This document shows, piece by piece, positions 39,191-49,312 of a stretch of 64,000 bases of DNA. Location of the stretch: NCBI GenBank assembly GCA_025062245.1, contig JANXAD010000004.1:1-64000 (forward strand), read 5' to 3'. This DNA is from Thermodesulfobacteriaceae bacterium. GTDB lineage: Bacteria; Desulfobacterota; Thermodesulfobacteria; Thermodesulfobacteriales; Thermodesulfobacteriaceae. The notes below the pieces were generated by a model that did no database searches, was not told the origin of the DNA, and saw only the letters and a program-made list of their open reading frames with translations. Both the position numbers and the translations under genes were made by a program. The number at the start of each line of letters is the position of its first letter. Positions within the stretch are counted from its first letter, which is position 1.

Positions 39191-39874
39191 TTAGATTTTA
39201 ATTTTTACTTCGATTTGGTTTATTTTTTCTGGAACTTTTTTCAAGGCCTTTAAAAAACCCTCCAAGGTAGATTTAAGAATACTTTGGACAAAGGAATTTA
39301 AGGGTACTTTATAGTTATTTACTAAAAGCAAAACTTCGCAATTTTGGGAAAGAAAGTTTTCTTCTATAAACTTCAGAAGCTCTTTTCCTTCTTCAAGACT
39401 AAAGAATCTCTCATCAGGAAAGAGACCTTTCCAACTTTTAAGGTCCTTTTTAACTACAAAGCCTAATAGGTTTTTAAGGTTTCTTTTAATTTCTTTTGGA
39501 TTTTCCTCCTCTTTTAAACACCAGAATTTAGAAATCCCATCTAAGTTTTTAAAACCTTCAAGTAAGACTAAATCACAGTTCCAAAAAAGACTTTCCCAGA
39601 GAGAAAGTAAATTCTTCTCTGAATAGGAAGTTAAAAAAGATTGGTCAAAGTATAAAGTAAAAAAAGAAGCTTGAAAAAGGGAAGTTAAGAAAGCTCCTTT
39701 TTCACGGTAAAGCCAGGTATCCTTAGAAGGAGAATCTGTAACTATTTCTTCATGATGGGAAGATTTAATAACTCCAACTTTTAGCCCTTTTTTAGAAAGG
39801 GTTTCCACTATCCAAGTTCCTAAGGAAGTTTTGCCAGAATTTTTATGGCCGCAGATAGCTAAAAAGGTTGGCAA
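39191..39874 (-). CDS. molybdopterin-guanine dinucleotide biosynthesis adaptor MobB-like
   Basis: FLAICGHKNSGKTSLGTWIVETL P-loop, VGVIKSSHHEE, LVLLEGFK. Confidence 0.8.
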   Translation of the reverse strand: MPTFLAICGHKNSGKTSLGTWIVETLSKKGLKVGVIKSSHHEEIVTDSPSKDTWLYREKGAFLTSLFQASFFTLYFDQSFLTSYSEKNLLSLWESLFWNCDLVLLEGFKNLDGISKFWCLKEEENPKEIKRNLKNLLGFVVKKDLKSWKGLFPDERFFSLEEGKELLKFIEENFLSQNCEVLLLVNNYKVPLNSFVQSILKSTLEGFLKALKKVPEKINQIEVKIKI

Positions 39875-39876
39875 TT

Positions 39877-40563
39877 TTAGAAATTAAAAGTTTCTCCAGG
39901 TTTTAATATTAAAACTTGAGGAATAAAGGAATATTTACTTAATTCTTCCTTGAAGTCTTCCACGGTGCCTGTTAAAAGAGGAAAGGTTTTATAATGCATA
40001 GGGATAACTATTTCAGGTCGAATAAGGTCACAGGCTTTAGCTGCTTCCTTAGGTCCCATCACATAATGACTCCCGATAGGTAGAAAGACTATTTTAGGTT
40101 GATAAAGTTCTCCTATAAGTTTCATATCGTAAAAAAGACCTGTATCTCCTGTATGATAAAGGGTTAAACCATTTTCTAAGGTAATTACAAAGCCACAGGC
40201 TTCTCCTCCGTAGCTTCCATCAGGAAGGGAGGAACTATGCCAGGCAGGAACCATAATAAAGGTGAGTTCCTCTACTTTATAACTACCTCCTATATTCATA
40301 CCTGTAGTTTTTGGAACACCAGACTTTAACAAGTACTGCTGAATCTCATGGATAGCAATAACTTCTGTAATGTTAGTTCTGGCTAATTTAACAACTTCCC
40401 CTAAGTGATCTCCGTGAGCATGAGTGATAAGGATGAAATCATAGGGACCTAAATCTACTTGGGTAGGGGCTAAAGGATTACTAACCCAAGGATCTATAAG
40501 AATTTTTTTCCCTTTAGGTGAAACTATTTTAAAACAGGAATGTCCGTAATAGGTTATTTGCAT
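39877..40563 (-). CDS. UPF0173 metal-dependent hydrolase (MBL fold)
   Basis: YYGHSCFKI, ILITHAHGDHLG, HTGDTGLFYDM, PIGSHYVMGPKEA. Confidence 0.9.
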   Translation of the reverse strand: MQITYYGHSCFKIVSPKGKKILIDPWVSNPLAPTQVDLGPYDFILITHAHGDHLGEVVKLARTNITEVIAIHEIQQYLLKSGVPKTTGMNIGGSYKVEELTFIMVPAWHSSSLPDGSYGGEACGFVITLENGLTLYHTGDTGLFYDMKLIGELYQPKIVFLPIGSHYVMGPKEAAKACDLIRPEIVIPMHYKTFPLLTGTVEDFKEELSKYSFIPQVLILKPGETFNF

Positions 40564-40587
40564 AATTTACAAGTATAAAGAAATAAA

Positions 40588-40660
40588 GCGGGCGACGGGA
40601 TTCGAACCCGCGACCTACAGCATGGCAAGCTGTCGCTCTACCAGGCTGAGCTACACCCGC
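40588..40660 (-). tRNA. tRNA-Gly (anticodon GCC)
   Basis: Minus strand GCGGGTGTAGCTCAGCCTGGTAGAGCGACAGCTTGCCATGCTGTAGGTCGCGGGTTCGAATCCCGTCGCCCGC folds as cloverleaf; anticodon loop TTGCCAT. Confidence 0.95.
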
Positions 40661-40770
40661 ACTCTTTTTAAAAAATATATTAAAAAACAAACTTGTCAAG
40701 AGTTAAAATTTATATATAATTTCTATTACATTAAAAATTTTAAATTTTTTAAGAGGAAAAATCCTTTATT

Positions 40771-42036
40771 ATGAGAAGATTTAGCCCTTTTTATTTTATA
40801 TTTATTTTTTTATGGTGTTTATTCCTTTTAGGTTGTGGAGTTGATAAAAACTATTCCCTTTCTCTTATTTCCATAGAAAGGGAAATTGAGTTAGGCAAAC
40901 TTTACACTCCCTCTTCTATTGATGAATTTGAAGGTTTATATCCTGAAAAAGAGATTCAAGAATATGTAAGTTATATAGGAAACAGATTAGCTAAGGAAGC
41001 AGAAAGAAAGGTTCCCTATAAGTTTTGGGTGGTTAACTCAAATGTAGTTAATGCTTTTGCTTTACCTGGGGGTCCGGTGATTATTACTCGGGGACTTCTT
41101 CTTCAACTGGATAAAGAAAGTCAGTTAGCTGGGGTTTTAGCTCACGAGATAGGACACATCAATGCCCGACATCATGTAAGATTTTTAGAAAAAACCTTAG
41201 CTTTAAATCTTATCCTTCAAGTAGGTTCTCTTTTTTTACCTCAAAATCTTACCGGAGAGATTCTTTTTAGATTAGGGGAGATTTCAGCAGGACTCCTTTC
41301 TCTTAAATTTAGCCGAGACCAAGAAAGAGAAGCAGATAAATATGGATTTTTGTTTACTTTAAAAGCTGGATATTCTCCCCAAGGAATGATAGAAGTATTT
41401 GAAAAGTTTAAAGCTTTGGAAAGGGAAAGACCACCTGAGTGGTTATCTACCCATCCACTTCCTGAAACGCGTATTAAAGAAGCTAAGGATTATATAAAAA
41501 CTTTTAAACCTACAGGAAGTTTAATTTCCGATACCTCAAATTTTCAAAGAATCAAAAGTCAAATTCTTTTAACTAAAGAGTCCTATGATTATGTAGAAAG
41601 GGGTAAGCAAGCTTATAAGAAAAAGGAGCTAACCCAAGCTGAAAATTATTTTAAAAGGGCCTTGGAACTTTATCCTCAGAATACAGTAGCTTTGATTTAC
41701 CTAACTTATATAAATTTAGAGAAAAATCGTTTTTCTGAAGCCTTAGAAATGGCTTCTCAGGCAGTAAAGATAGATCCTCAGTTTTTTAGAGCTCAGCTTT
41801 TAGCTGGAATTACCTATTTTAAAGTGAGAAATTTTGAGAAAGCCCTTTTTCACTTAAATGAAGCTCAAAAGCTTATACCCTTTAATGGAATTTCCTATTA
41901 TTACAAAGGACGGGTTTATGAAGAAGAAAATAAACTGAATGAGGCAGCTAAAAATTACAAAAAAGCTTTAGAGATTGGACCTAAAGATGCTTCTTGGTAT
42001 AAAGATTGTTATGCCAGGTATCAAAAAATAAGTTAA
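40771..42036 (+). CDS. M48-family metalloprotease lipoprotein with C-terminal TPRs
   Basis: LLGCGVDKN lipobox, LAHEIGHINARHH zinc site, TPR repeats near C-terminus. Confidence 0.88.
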   Translation: MRRFSPFYFIFIFLWCLFLLGCGVDKNYSLSLISIEREIELGKLYTPSSIDEFEGLYPEKEIQEYVSYIGNRLAKEAERKVPYKFWVVNSNVVNAFALPGGPVIITRGLLLQLDKESQLAGVLAHEIGHINARHHVRFLEKTLALNLILQVGSLFLPQNLTGEILFRLGEISAGLLSLKFSRDQEREADKYGFLFTLKAGYSPQGMIEVFEKFKALERERPPEWLSTHPLPETRIKEAKDYIKTFKPTGSLISDTSNFQRIKSQILLTKESYDYVERGKQAYKKKELTQAENYFKRALELYPQNTVALIYLTYINLEKNRFSEALEMASQAVKIDPQFFRAQLLAGITYFKVRNFEKALFHLNEAQKLIPFNGISYYYKGRVYEEENKLNEAAKNYKKALEIGPKDASWYKDCYARYQKIS

Positions 42037-42059
42037 TTATAAGGGAGGATAAAGAAGGC

Positions 42060-42938
42060 ATGATTACTTTACCCTGGGTCTTAACCTTTAAAACTTCAGG
42101 AGTTACTACTTCACTTTTAATTCCTCCCTTGGTTTCCTTTATAATTTCCTTTTTTTGTGCCTCAGGGGGAGTAAGTGGGGCTTTCTTACTTTTACCCTTT
42201 CAAGTAAGTATTCTTAAATTTACAGCCCCTGCGGTTAGTGCTACTAATCATCTTTATAATGTTTTTGCTATTCCCTTTGGAGTATATACCTACTGGAAAG
42301 AAAAAAGATTTTTCTATCCTTTAACTCTAATTATTACCATAGGAACCTTTCCGGGGGTAATTCTGGGATACTTTTTAAGAATTAGTTTTTTTCAGGAACT
42401 GGCTAAGTTCAAATTACTTGTGGGTTTAGTGCTTTTGGTCATAAGTTTAAGGCTTGTTCAGGATTTATTTTTTTCCAAAAAGGAAACCTCCTTTTCTCCG
42501 GTGCCTCCTAAGGTTTTGACCTTTAATTGGAAGGTTTTAGAATTTGTTTATAGTAAGCAAAACTTTAAGGTAAATTCCTTTTTAATTTCCTTAATTGCCT
42601 TCATAATAGGTATCATAGGAGGTATTTATGGGATAGGGGGAGGAGCACTTATGGCTCCTATTTTACTTGCTTTTTTTCATTTACCTCCTTATGTTTTTGC
42701 TGGAGCTACCCTTTTTGGAACCTGTCTAACTTCTGTTTTGGGAGTTCTTATTTTTACCTTAGGTGGAAATGGTCCTGATTGGCTTTTAGGGTTCCTTTTT
42801 GGAATAGGAGGAGCAGCTGGACTTTATTTAGGAGCTAAAGTTCAAAAACATATGCCTCAAAAATTAATAAAAATTATTCTTACAATTTTAATACTTTTTA
42901 TTTCTATAAGATATATTTACTCTTACTTCAATCCTTAA
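42060..42938 (+). CDS. TauE/SafE-family membrane permease
   Basis: Start set at ATG 42060; GGVSGAFLLLPF and GIIGGIYGIGGGALMAPILL duplicated motifs. Confidence 0.85.
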   Translation: MITLPWVLTFKTSGVTTSLLIPPLVSFIISFFCASGGVSGAFLLLPFQVSILKFTAPAVSATNHLYNVFAIPFGVYTYWKEKRFFYPLTLIITIGTFPGVILGYFLRISFFQELAKFKLLVGLVLLVISLRLVQDLFFSKKETSFSPVPPKVLTFNWKVLEFVYSKQNFKVNSFLISLIAFIIGIIGGIYGIGGGALMAPILLAFFHLPPYVFAGATLFGTCLTSVLGVLIFTLGGNGPDWLLGFLFGIGGAAGLYLGAKVQKHMPQKLIKIILTILILFISIRYIYSYFNP

Positions 42939-43025
42939 AAAGATATAGCACAATGTAGATTGCATAATGTAGAGACCTATGGGAGGTCTTGACTCCATGT
43001 AAAATTAAGAGAAAATTATAATTTA

Positions 43026-44213
43026 ATGAAAATTTTTACTTTTGGTTGGGAAAATTTTTCTGAAATAAATCCAGAAGTTTTACTGGAAATTTTTAAGAAA
43101 GGTTTAAGATTTGATTCAAATCCTGATTTAATCTTAATTTTTGCTCCCCCTAAATTTCTTAATCTAAACTTAAGTGAAAAACTAAAAAGAGAGTTTCCTT
43201 CTACTTCAGTGGTAGGAGTGTCAGCTTATGGAGTTATCAGTAATGAAAAGCTCTTTTATAATGGGATAACAGGTTTAATGTTAAAGTTTACTAAGGGTGG
43301 TTCCTTAAAAGTTTCCTATGAAAATAACATTTCTAATAAGGTGGAAGAGATAAAAGAGAAATTTAAGAAGATTTATTTAAATCCAGAGTATCCCTCCCAT
43401 TTAATATGGACCTCAGCTCCTAATAGCGTAATTAACGAGGTTTTGGATGGTCTTTACGAATTACCTTCCTATCCTTTTAGTTTGTGGGGAGGAGTAGCTT
43501 CCTTTTCCCATCCCCATGGAAAAGCAAGAATTCTTTATGAAGATCAGATAATAGAAGACGGATTTTTAGTTCTAAGTTTTCAAAAGGTGCAAATATATTC
43601 TTCCATTTCCTTAGGATTTTTGCCCTTAGGTTTAAGTTATAAGATAACTAAGGCTAAAGAAAACAAAGTTTATGAAATAGAAAATGTTTCGGCAGAAAAA
43701 TTTTTAGAAAAACTTTTTAAAGGAACTACATTAAAGCTTGAAGATTTGAAAAACAAAGAGGTAGTTAAAGATACTTTGTGGGCTTTTCCTATTGTTCTTT
43801 TAAATAGGGAAGAGGGGTATGTCTCGGTTCTAAGAACTTTTAAAAACTTTAATTTAAAAGAGGGCTGTATGGAATTTTATGGAAACCTTAGGGTTGGAGA
43901 TAGAATAAAATTTTGTATAGGAGATCCCAAGCTTATTTTAGAGGATGTTAAGAAGCGCTTTAATAAATTTAGAGGGGAAGTAAATAAAAATAGTTTAGAG
44001 GTTTTGATTTATGTTTCCTGTGTGGCGAGAAATTATATCATGGCTAAAGAAGGACATTCCTATGAGGAATTTAGTTTGTGTAAATCCCTGTTTCCTGAAC
44101 AGGAGATAGTAGGTTTTCTAAGTTTTGGAGAGATAGGACATGATAAAAGAAACCGACCTGGTATGTTTTATAATGAAACCTCTATTTTAATAGGATTAAA
44201 GGAAGATGGATGA
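43026..44213 (+). CDS. FIST-domain sensory protein
   Basis: FIST_N/FIST_C-like organisation (VVGVSAYGVISNEKLFYNGITGLML; EIVGFLSFGEIGHDKRNRPGMFYNETSILIGL); overlaps GGDEF-EAL gene. Confidence 0.75.
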   Translation: MKIFTFGWENFSEINPEVLLEIFKKGLRFDSNPDLILIFAPPKFLNLNLSEKLKREFPSTSVVGVSAYGVISNEKLFYNGITGLMLKFTKGGSLKVSYENNISNKVEEIKEKFKKIYLNPEYPSHLIWTSAPNSVINEVLDGLYELPSYPFSLWGGVASFSHPHGKARILYEDQIIEDGFLVLSFQKVQIYSSISLGFLPLGLSYKITKAKENKVYEIENVSAEKFLEKLFKGTTLKLEDLKNKEVVKDTLWAFPIVLLNREEGYVSVLRTFKNFNLKEGCMEFYGNLRVGDRIKFCIGDPKLILEDVKKRFNKFRGEVNKNSLEVLIYVSCVARNYIMAKEGHSYEEFSLCKSLFPEQEIVGFLSFGEIGHDKRNRPGMFYNETSILIGLKEDG

Positions 44214-45594
44214 AGAGAAAATTTATTACCAAACTAAGTCTAAAATTTTAGAAAACCTGCTTTTGGAATTAAGTTACAGGTATGATAATTTTATAGACCT
44301 ATTAGAGGAGGAAAAAGCAAGATTAAAACATTTAGATTTTTTGACTGGACTTTTATCCAGAGATAGCTTTTTTGAGACCCTTTCTTACTTTGTTAAAAAA
44401 TCTAATTTAGAAAATAGAAAATTTTTTCTCATAATTTTAGATTTAGATAATTTTAAATTTATAAATAATACCTATGGAAGAGAAATAGGAGATTTCGTTT
44501 TAAAAGCCTTTGCGGATTTCTTGAAAGATCTTTTCGAGGATGAGGAGATTTTTATAGGAAGAACAGGAGAGGATGAATTTTCTATTCTTTTATGGGAAAT
44601 GGAAAACTTAAATTCTTTTTTAGAATTTTTAGGAGAGAAAATAAAGACCTTCTATTTAATAATTGACCATATTAAATTGGGGGTTACTGTTTCAGCAGGA
44701 ATAGCTTCTTTTCCGCAGGATGCGTGTTCTTCCCAAGAACTTTACCAAAAAGCTTCCCAAGCTCTTTGTGTATCTAAAAATAGGGGAAAAAGTACCTTTA
44801 CTTGTTATCATCCCCACATATTAGATTATTTCAAAGATGTAAGCCAAATCAAAAACCTTTTAGATAGAGCTCTTTCTTTAAAAGAAGTATATCCCTTTAT
44901 TCAACCTATTTATAATCTCAAAAAAATGGAACCGGTAGGAGGAGAAATCTTACTGAGAATTAGGAGTGAAAATCGATTCATTGTAGCTTCTTCTTTTATA
45001 GATGTAGCCATTAAATACGGTTATATAGAAGAAATGGAAAGGATCCTTATAAAAAAAATTATCCAGTTTGAAGAATTTTTAAAAACCTTAAGGGGAAAGG
45101 CTCTTTTTATTAATAAAGTAATAAATTCAGAAAAAAGAGCTGAGGAATTAAAAGAGGTAATTCCTATTTTTCAGGAATTTAAAAAATCTTACGATATAGA
45201 GGTAGTTTTAGAAATAACAGAAAGTTCCTTTGTAGAATATTTTGAACTTATTTCTGAACCTATTATTACTCTTAGAAAAAGTGGAATACTTTTTGCCTTA
45301 GATGATTTTGGAGGAGGTTATACTTCTCTTAAATATCTTTTAAATTTTGATTTAGATTTTTTAAAAATTGAAGGAAGTTTTATAAAATCTATTTTTGAAA
45401 ATGATAAAGCTAAATTGATTTTAAAAAATATAGTTAATTTAGCCAAGGAATTAAATATTAAGGTGGTTGCAGAATGTATAGAGAATAAAGAAATGTTAGA
45501 TTTATTAAAGAGATTAGAAATAGATTACGCCCAAGGTTATTACTTAGGGGAACCTATCTCCTTAGAAGAATTTATAAATATTTTTAAGAAGTAG
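44206..45594 (+). CDS. GGDEF-EAL domain protein
   Basis: IGRTGEDEFSILL (GEDEF), GGEILLRI at EAL position, LDDFGGGYTSLKYLLNFDLDFLKIEG. Confidence 0.9.
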   Translation: MDEEKIYYQTKSKILENLLLELSYRYDNFIDLLEEEKARLKHLDFLTGLLSRDSFFETLSYFVKKSNLENRKFFLIILDLDNFKFINNTYGREIGDFVLKAFADFLKDLFEDEEIFIGRTGEDEFSILLWEMENLNSFLEFLGEKIKTFYLIIDHIKLGVTVSAGIASFPQDACSSQELYQKASQALCVSKNRGKSTFTCYHPHILDYFKDVSQIKNLLDRALSLKEVYPFIQPIYNLKKMEPVGGEILLRIRSENRFIVASSFIDVAIKYGYIEEMERILIKKIIQFEEFLKTLRGKALFINKVINSEKRAEELKEVIPIFQEFKKSYDIEVVLEITESSFVEYFELISEPIITLRKSGILFALDDFGGGYTSLKYLLNFDLDFLKIEGSFIKSIFENDKAKLILKNIVNLAKELNIKVVAECIENKEMLDLLKRLEIDYAQGYYLGEPISLEEFINIFKK

Positions 45595-45863
45595 GATATT
45601 TTAGAAATTCCTATTTTTAAAAACCTTCTTTGATTTTAGCTTCTCCTTTTCTTTCCATAAATAATTTTTTGGGACTAAAACTTTGATTTTACTTTCAGTG
45701 ATAATTCACAAACTTTAAGGGGCAGCTAAAGATTTTAGAATTTTACCTTTTTCAAAGCTTTTTTAAGGTTAAAATTTTTGATAGTGGGAGTTACTTTAGT
45801 TTAATTATCTTTTACTCTTTAATTTTTAGACTTTTTGAATTAAATTAAAAAATTATTCTATTT

Positions 45864-46583
45864 ATGCTTAAAAAAATTTTAATAGAAATTGATAGTAAAA
45901 TTACTTCAGAATTTTTGTACCATTATGCTTTAAAATATGCCAAAATAACTAAGGCTGAGCTTTGGCTTGGTTTATTTCATAAGAAAGGTAAGCCTTTTCA
46001 AAAAGCTGAGTCTATATTAAAAAAATTATTTTTAGAAGCAGAAAAATTAAATATTGAAGTTCAAGGTTTTATAAAAGAGGGAGATAGACTAAAGGAACTG
46101 AAAAATATTATTAATAAAGAAAAAATTGATTTAGCCTTTTTAAGTATGGAAAATCTTAATAAGCTTTTAAAGCTTCCTTGTTCTATTGTAACTTCAAAAA
46201 TAATAAATATAGGCAAAATTTATCCTAAACGGATTCTTTTTATTTTAAAAGGACCGATAACCCATTTAAAAGAAAAAATTCAATTTATTGAAAATCTTTC
46301 TGAAATTTTTCAGGCTAAAATTTATTTTAATTACTTTGGAGGGGATAAAAAAATTGAAGATTTTATTTCCCTTCTTAAAAAACAAGATTTAAGATTTGAA
46401 TTAGAAATTTTTTCTAAATTCTCTTATAAATTGGTAATATTTCAAGTTTTATCTAAAAAAATTGAACTTCTTGTCACTGAAACAAAGGAAAGAACCTTTT
46501 TGGAAATATTTAAAGGTACTGAGATGGAAAAACTTATTAAAAATCCACCTTGTAATATAATCCTTTTTAAAGCCCATCCTTAA
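45864..46583 (+). CDS. universal stress protein-like protein
   Basis: C-terminus GTEMEKLIKNPPCNIILFK resembles UspA C-terminus; 2 nt upstream of P-type ATPase. Confidence 0.55.
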   Translation: MLKKILIEIDSKITSEFLYHYALKYAKITKAELWLGLFHKKGKPFQKAESILKKLFLEAEKLNIEVQGFIKEGDRLKELKNIINKEKIDLAFLSMENLNKLLKLPCSIVTSKIINIGKIYPKRILFILKGPITHLKEKIQFIENLSEIFQAKIYFNYFGGDKKIEDFISLLKKQDLRFELEIFSKFSYKLVIFQVLSKKIELLVTETKERTFLEIFKGTEMEKLIKNPPCNIILFKAHP

Positions 46584-46585
46584 GA

Positions 46586-49174
46586 ATGAAAATAAATGAA
46601 GCTAAGATTGAAGAAGTTTTAAGATTACTTGATACCTCTTTTAATGGACTTGAAGAGGAGGAAGCTCAAAGAAGGCTTTCTTATTTTGGCTATAATGAAA
46701 TTAAGGAAATAAAGAAAGTTTCTTTAATTTTTAAGTTTTTTACGCAGTTAACTCACTTTCTTGCTATAATATTGTGGATAGCTGCAGCTTTAGCCTTTAT
46801 TTCAAATTATCTCAATCCTCACGAGGGAATGCTTAACCTTGGTTTCGCAATTATAGGAGTAATATTTATAAATGCTATTTTTGCTTTTATTCAAGAATAT
46901 AAGGCAGAAAGAGCTATAGAAAAATTAAAAGAGATGTTGCCTTTTTATGTCAAAGTTATACGAAATGGAAAAGAAAAACAGATTTATGCAAGAGAACTTG
47001 TTCCTGGCGATTTAATCATTTTATCGGAGGGAGATAGGGTTCCAGCTGATTCAAGAATTATACAATCCTATTCTTTAACAGTTAACAATGCCTCTTTAAC
47101 AGGCGAGTCCCTTCCTATTACACTCACTCAAGAACCCCAATCAGGTGAATTAATGGAAAGTAAAAACCTTGCTTTTGCTGGAGCTACGGTGGTAGCAGGG
47201 CATGGTAAAGCTATTGTATTTGCTACAGGAATGGCAACTGAATTTGGAAGAATTGCCCATCTTACCTCCGCCATTCATATAGAAAAGACTCCTCTTCAAA
47301 AAGAAATTGCCCAAACTTCCAAAGTCATAGCTTTAATAGCCTTTTTAATAGGTTTAATTTTTTTCATCATAGGAATTTTTATTGGAAGAGCTTTCTGGGA
47401 AAATTTTATTTTTGCCATAGGTGTAATGGTAGCTTTAGTGCCTGAGGGAATGCTTCCTACAGTAACTCTTTCTTTAGCTATCGCAAGTCAAAGAATGGTG
47501 AAAAGGAAAGCTTTAGTTAAAACTCTTACTTCAGTTGAAGCCCTTGGTGCCGTCACTGTAATATGTACAGATAAAACAGGGACCATTACTCAAAATAAAA
47601 TGGAAGTTAAAAAACTTTGGACCTTAGATAATCATCCCCAAACTATAAAAAGACTTTTAGAAATTGCCTATTTATGCAATAATGCAATTTTTTTAGAAAA
47701 TCAGTATAAGGGTGACCCTACTGAAATTGCACTTTTAAAGTATGCTAAAGAAAAACTTGGAGATTTTCAATCTCAGAGAATTTCTGAAATTCCTTTTGAT
47801 TATGAAAGAAAAAGAATGACAACCATAAATCTAATTAACCATCAAAAACTTTCACTTACTAAGGGTGCCACTGAAGTTATATTATCTTTATGTAATTTTA
47901 TCTTACTAAATGAACAAAAAATACCTCTTGATGATGAATTAAAAGGGAAAATTATTGAAGCCTATCATTCATTGATGGATGAGGGACTTAGAGTTTTAGG
48001 TTTTGCCTATTCAGAAAACGAGCCTGAAAAAGAAATGATATTTGTAGGTCTCATAGGTCTTAAAGATCCACCTCGTCCAGAAGTTTTTGAGGCGATTAAA
48101 AAATGTCAAAGGGCTGGGATTAAAATAATTTTGATAACTGGAGATGCCACTAAAACTGCCTTGGCTATCTCCAAAGAAATAGGTTTAGTAAAAGAAAATC
48201 CTGTTATCATTGAGGGAGAAGAATTCCATAAAATGAGTGATAGGGAATTAAAAGAAAAACTTTCTTATAAAGAAATACTTTTTACCAGAATGACCCCTAA
48301 AGATAAATTAAGAATTGTTACAGTTCTTCAAGAAAGAGGGGAAAGGGTGGCTGTTACAGGTGATGGAGTAAATGATGCACCAGCACTTAAAAAAGCAGAT
48401 ATTGGAATTGCTATGGGTAGCGGAACGGAAGTAGCTAAAGAAGCAAGTAAAATGATCCTTTTAGATGATAACTTTGCTACTATAATAACAGCTATTGAAG
48501 AAGGAAGAACTATTTATGAAAATATAAGAAAATTTATTTCCTATTTTTTTACTTCAAATATAGCTGAACTTATTCCTTATATTGGTTATGCCATATTTAA
48601 AATTCCTTTACCTTTAACTCTTATGCAAATTTTAGCTATTGATTTAGGAAGTGACATTTTACCTGGTCTTGCTCTTGGAATGGAAAAACCTACTAAGGAA
48701 GTTATGAATCAACCTCCAAGAACTCCTCAAGAACATCTTTTAAATTTAAAGCTTTTAGGAAGGGTATTTTTTCTTCTTGGTCCACTTGAAACCCTTGCAG
48801 GACTTTTTGGCTTTTTTTATGTTTTAAAGTCTGGTGGTTGGGAATGGAATAAGTCTCTTTCCCCTTTTCATCCTCTTTATCTTCAAGCAACTACCGCTTG
48901 TCTTACAGGTATTGTTATTACTCAAGTGGGGAATGCCTTAGCCTGCAGATCCTTTAAGGAATCTCTTTTAACTATGGGAATATTTTCTAATAAATTTCTA
49001 TTAATAGGAATTTTTTTTCAAATATATTTTCAACTTTTTATTGTATACCATCCTGTAGGAAATTATATATTTTGCACCTATCCTCTTCCTTTTAGAGTAT
49101 GGCTTATATTAATTCCTTTTCCAATTTTTCTTATAATTTCAGAGGAATTAAGAAAAAAGTTGTTTAAAATATAA
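46586..49174 (+). CDS. cation-transporting P-type ATPase (P2-type)
   Basis: ICTDKTGTITQNKM, LTGESLP, VPEGMLPTVTLSLA, GDGVNDAPALKKADIGIAMG. Confidence 0.93.
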   Translation: MKINEAKIEEVLRLLDTSFNGLEEEEAQRRLSYFGYNEIKEIKKVSLIFKFFTQLTHFLAIILWIAAALAFISNYLNPHEGMLNLGFAIIGVIFINAIFAFIQEYKAERAIEKLKEMLPFYVKVIRNGKEKQIYARELVPGDLIILSEGDRVPADSRIIQSYSLTVNNASLTGESLPITLTQEPQSGELMESKNLAFAGATVVAGHGKAIVFATGMATEFGRIAHLTSAIHIEKTPLQKEIAQTSKVIALIAFLIGLIFFIIGIFIGRAFWENFIFAIGVMVALVPEGMLPTVTLSLAIASQRMVKRKALVKTLTSVEALGAVTVICTDKTGTITQNKMEVKKLWTLDNHPQTIKRLLEIAYLCNNAIFLENQYKGDPTEIALLKYAKEKLGDFQSQRISEIPFDYERKRMTTINLINHQKLSLTKGATEVILSLCNFILLNEQKIPLDDELKGKIIEAYHSLMDEGLRVLGFAYSENEPEKEMIFVGLIGLKDPPRPEVFEAIKKCQRAGIKIILITGDATKTALAISKEIGLVKENPVIIEGEEFHKMSDRELKEKLSYKEILFTRMTPKDKLRIVTVLQERGERVAVTGDGVNDAPALKKADIGIAMGSGTEVAKEASKMILLDDNFATIITAIEEGRTIYENIRKFISYFFTSNIAELIPYIGYAIFKIPLPLTLMQILAIDLGSDILPGLALGMEKPTKEVMNQPPRTPQEHLLNLKLLGRVFFLLGPLETLAGLFGFFYVLKSGGWEWNKSLSPFHPLYLQATTACLTGIVITQVGNALACRSFKESLLTMGIFSNKFLLIGIFFQIYFQLFIVYHPVGNYIFCTYPLPFRVWLILIPFPIFLIISEELRKKLFKI

Positions 49175-49312
49175 TGAAATGTCACTTAAAGGTCTAATCT
49201 TTTCTCTTTGGTATTTTAATAAGAAAAAAGATCTTAAAAACTAATCTTTGGTTTTAGATAATAAATTCCTTTTGAACGGCAATTTTTTAAAGTAAAAAAT
49301 TTTTATAAAAGT

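Noticed and set aside
42939-43025. possible c-di-GMP riboswitch upstream of FIST/GGDEF-EAL genes
   Set aside because: Too short and lacks recognisable GEMM conserved core; only simple repeats and a small hairpin.
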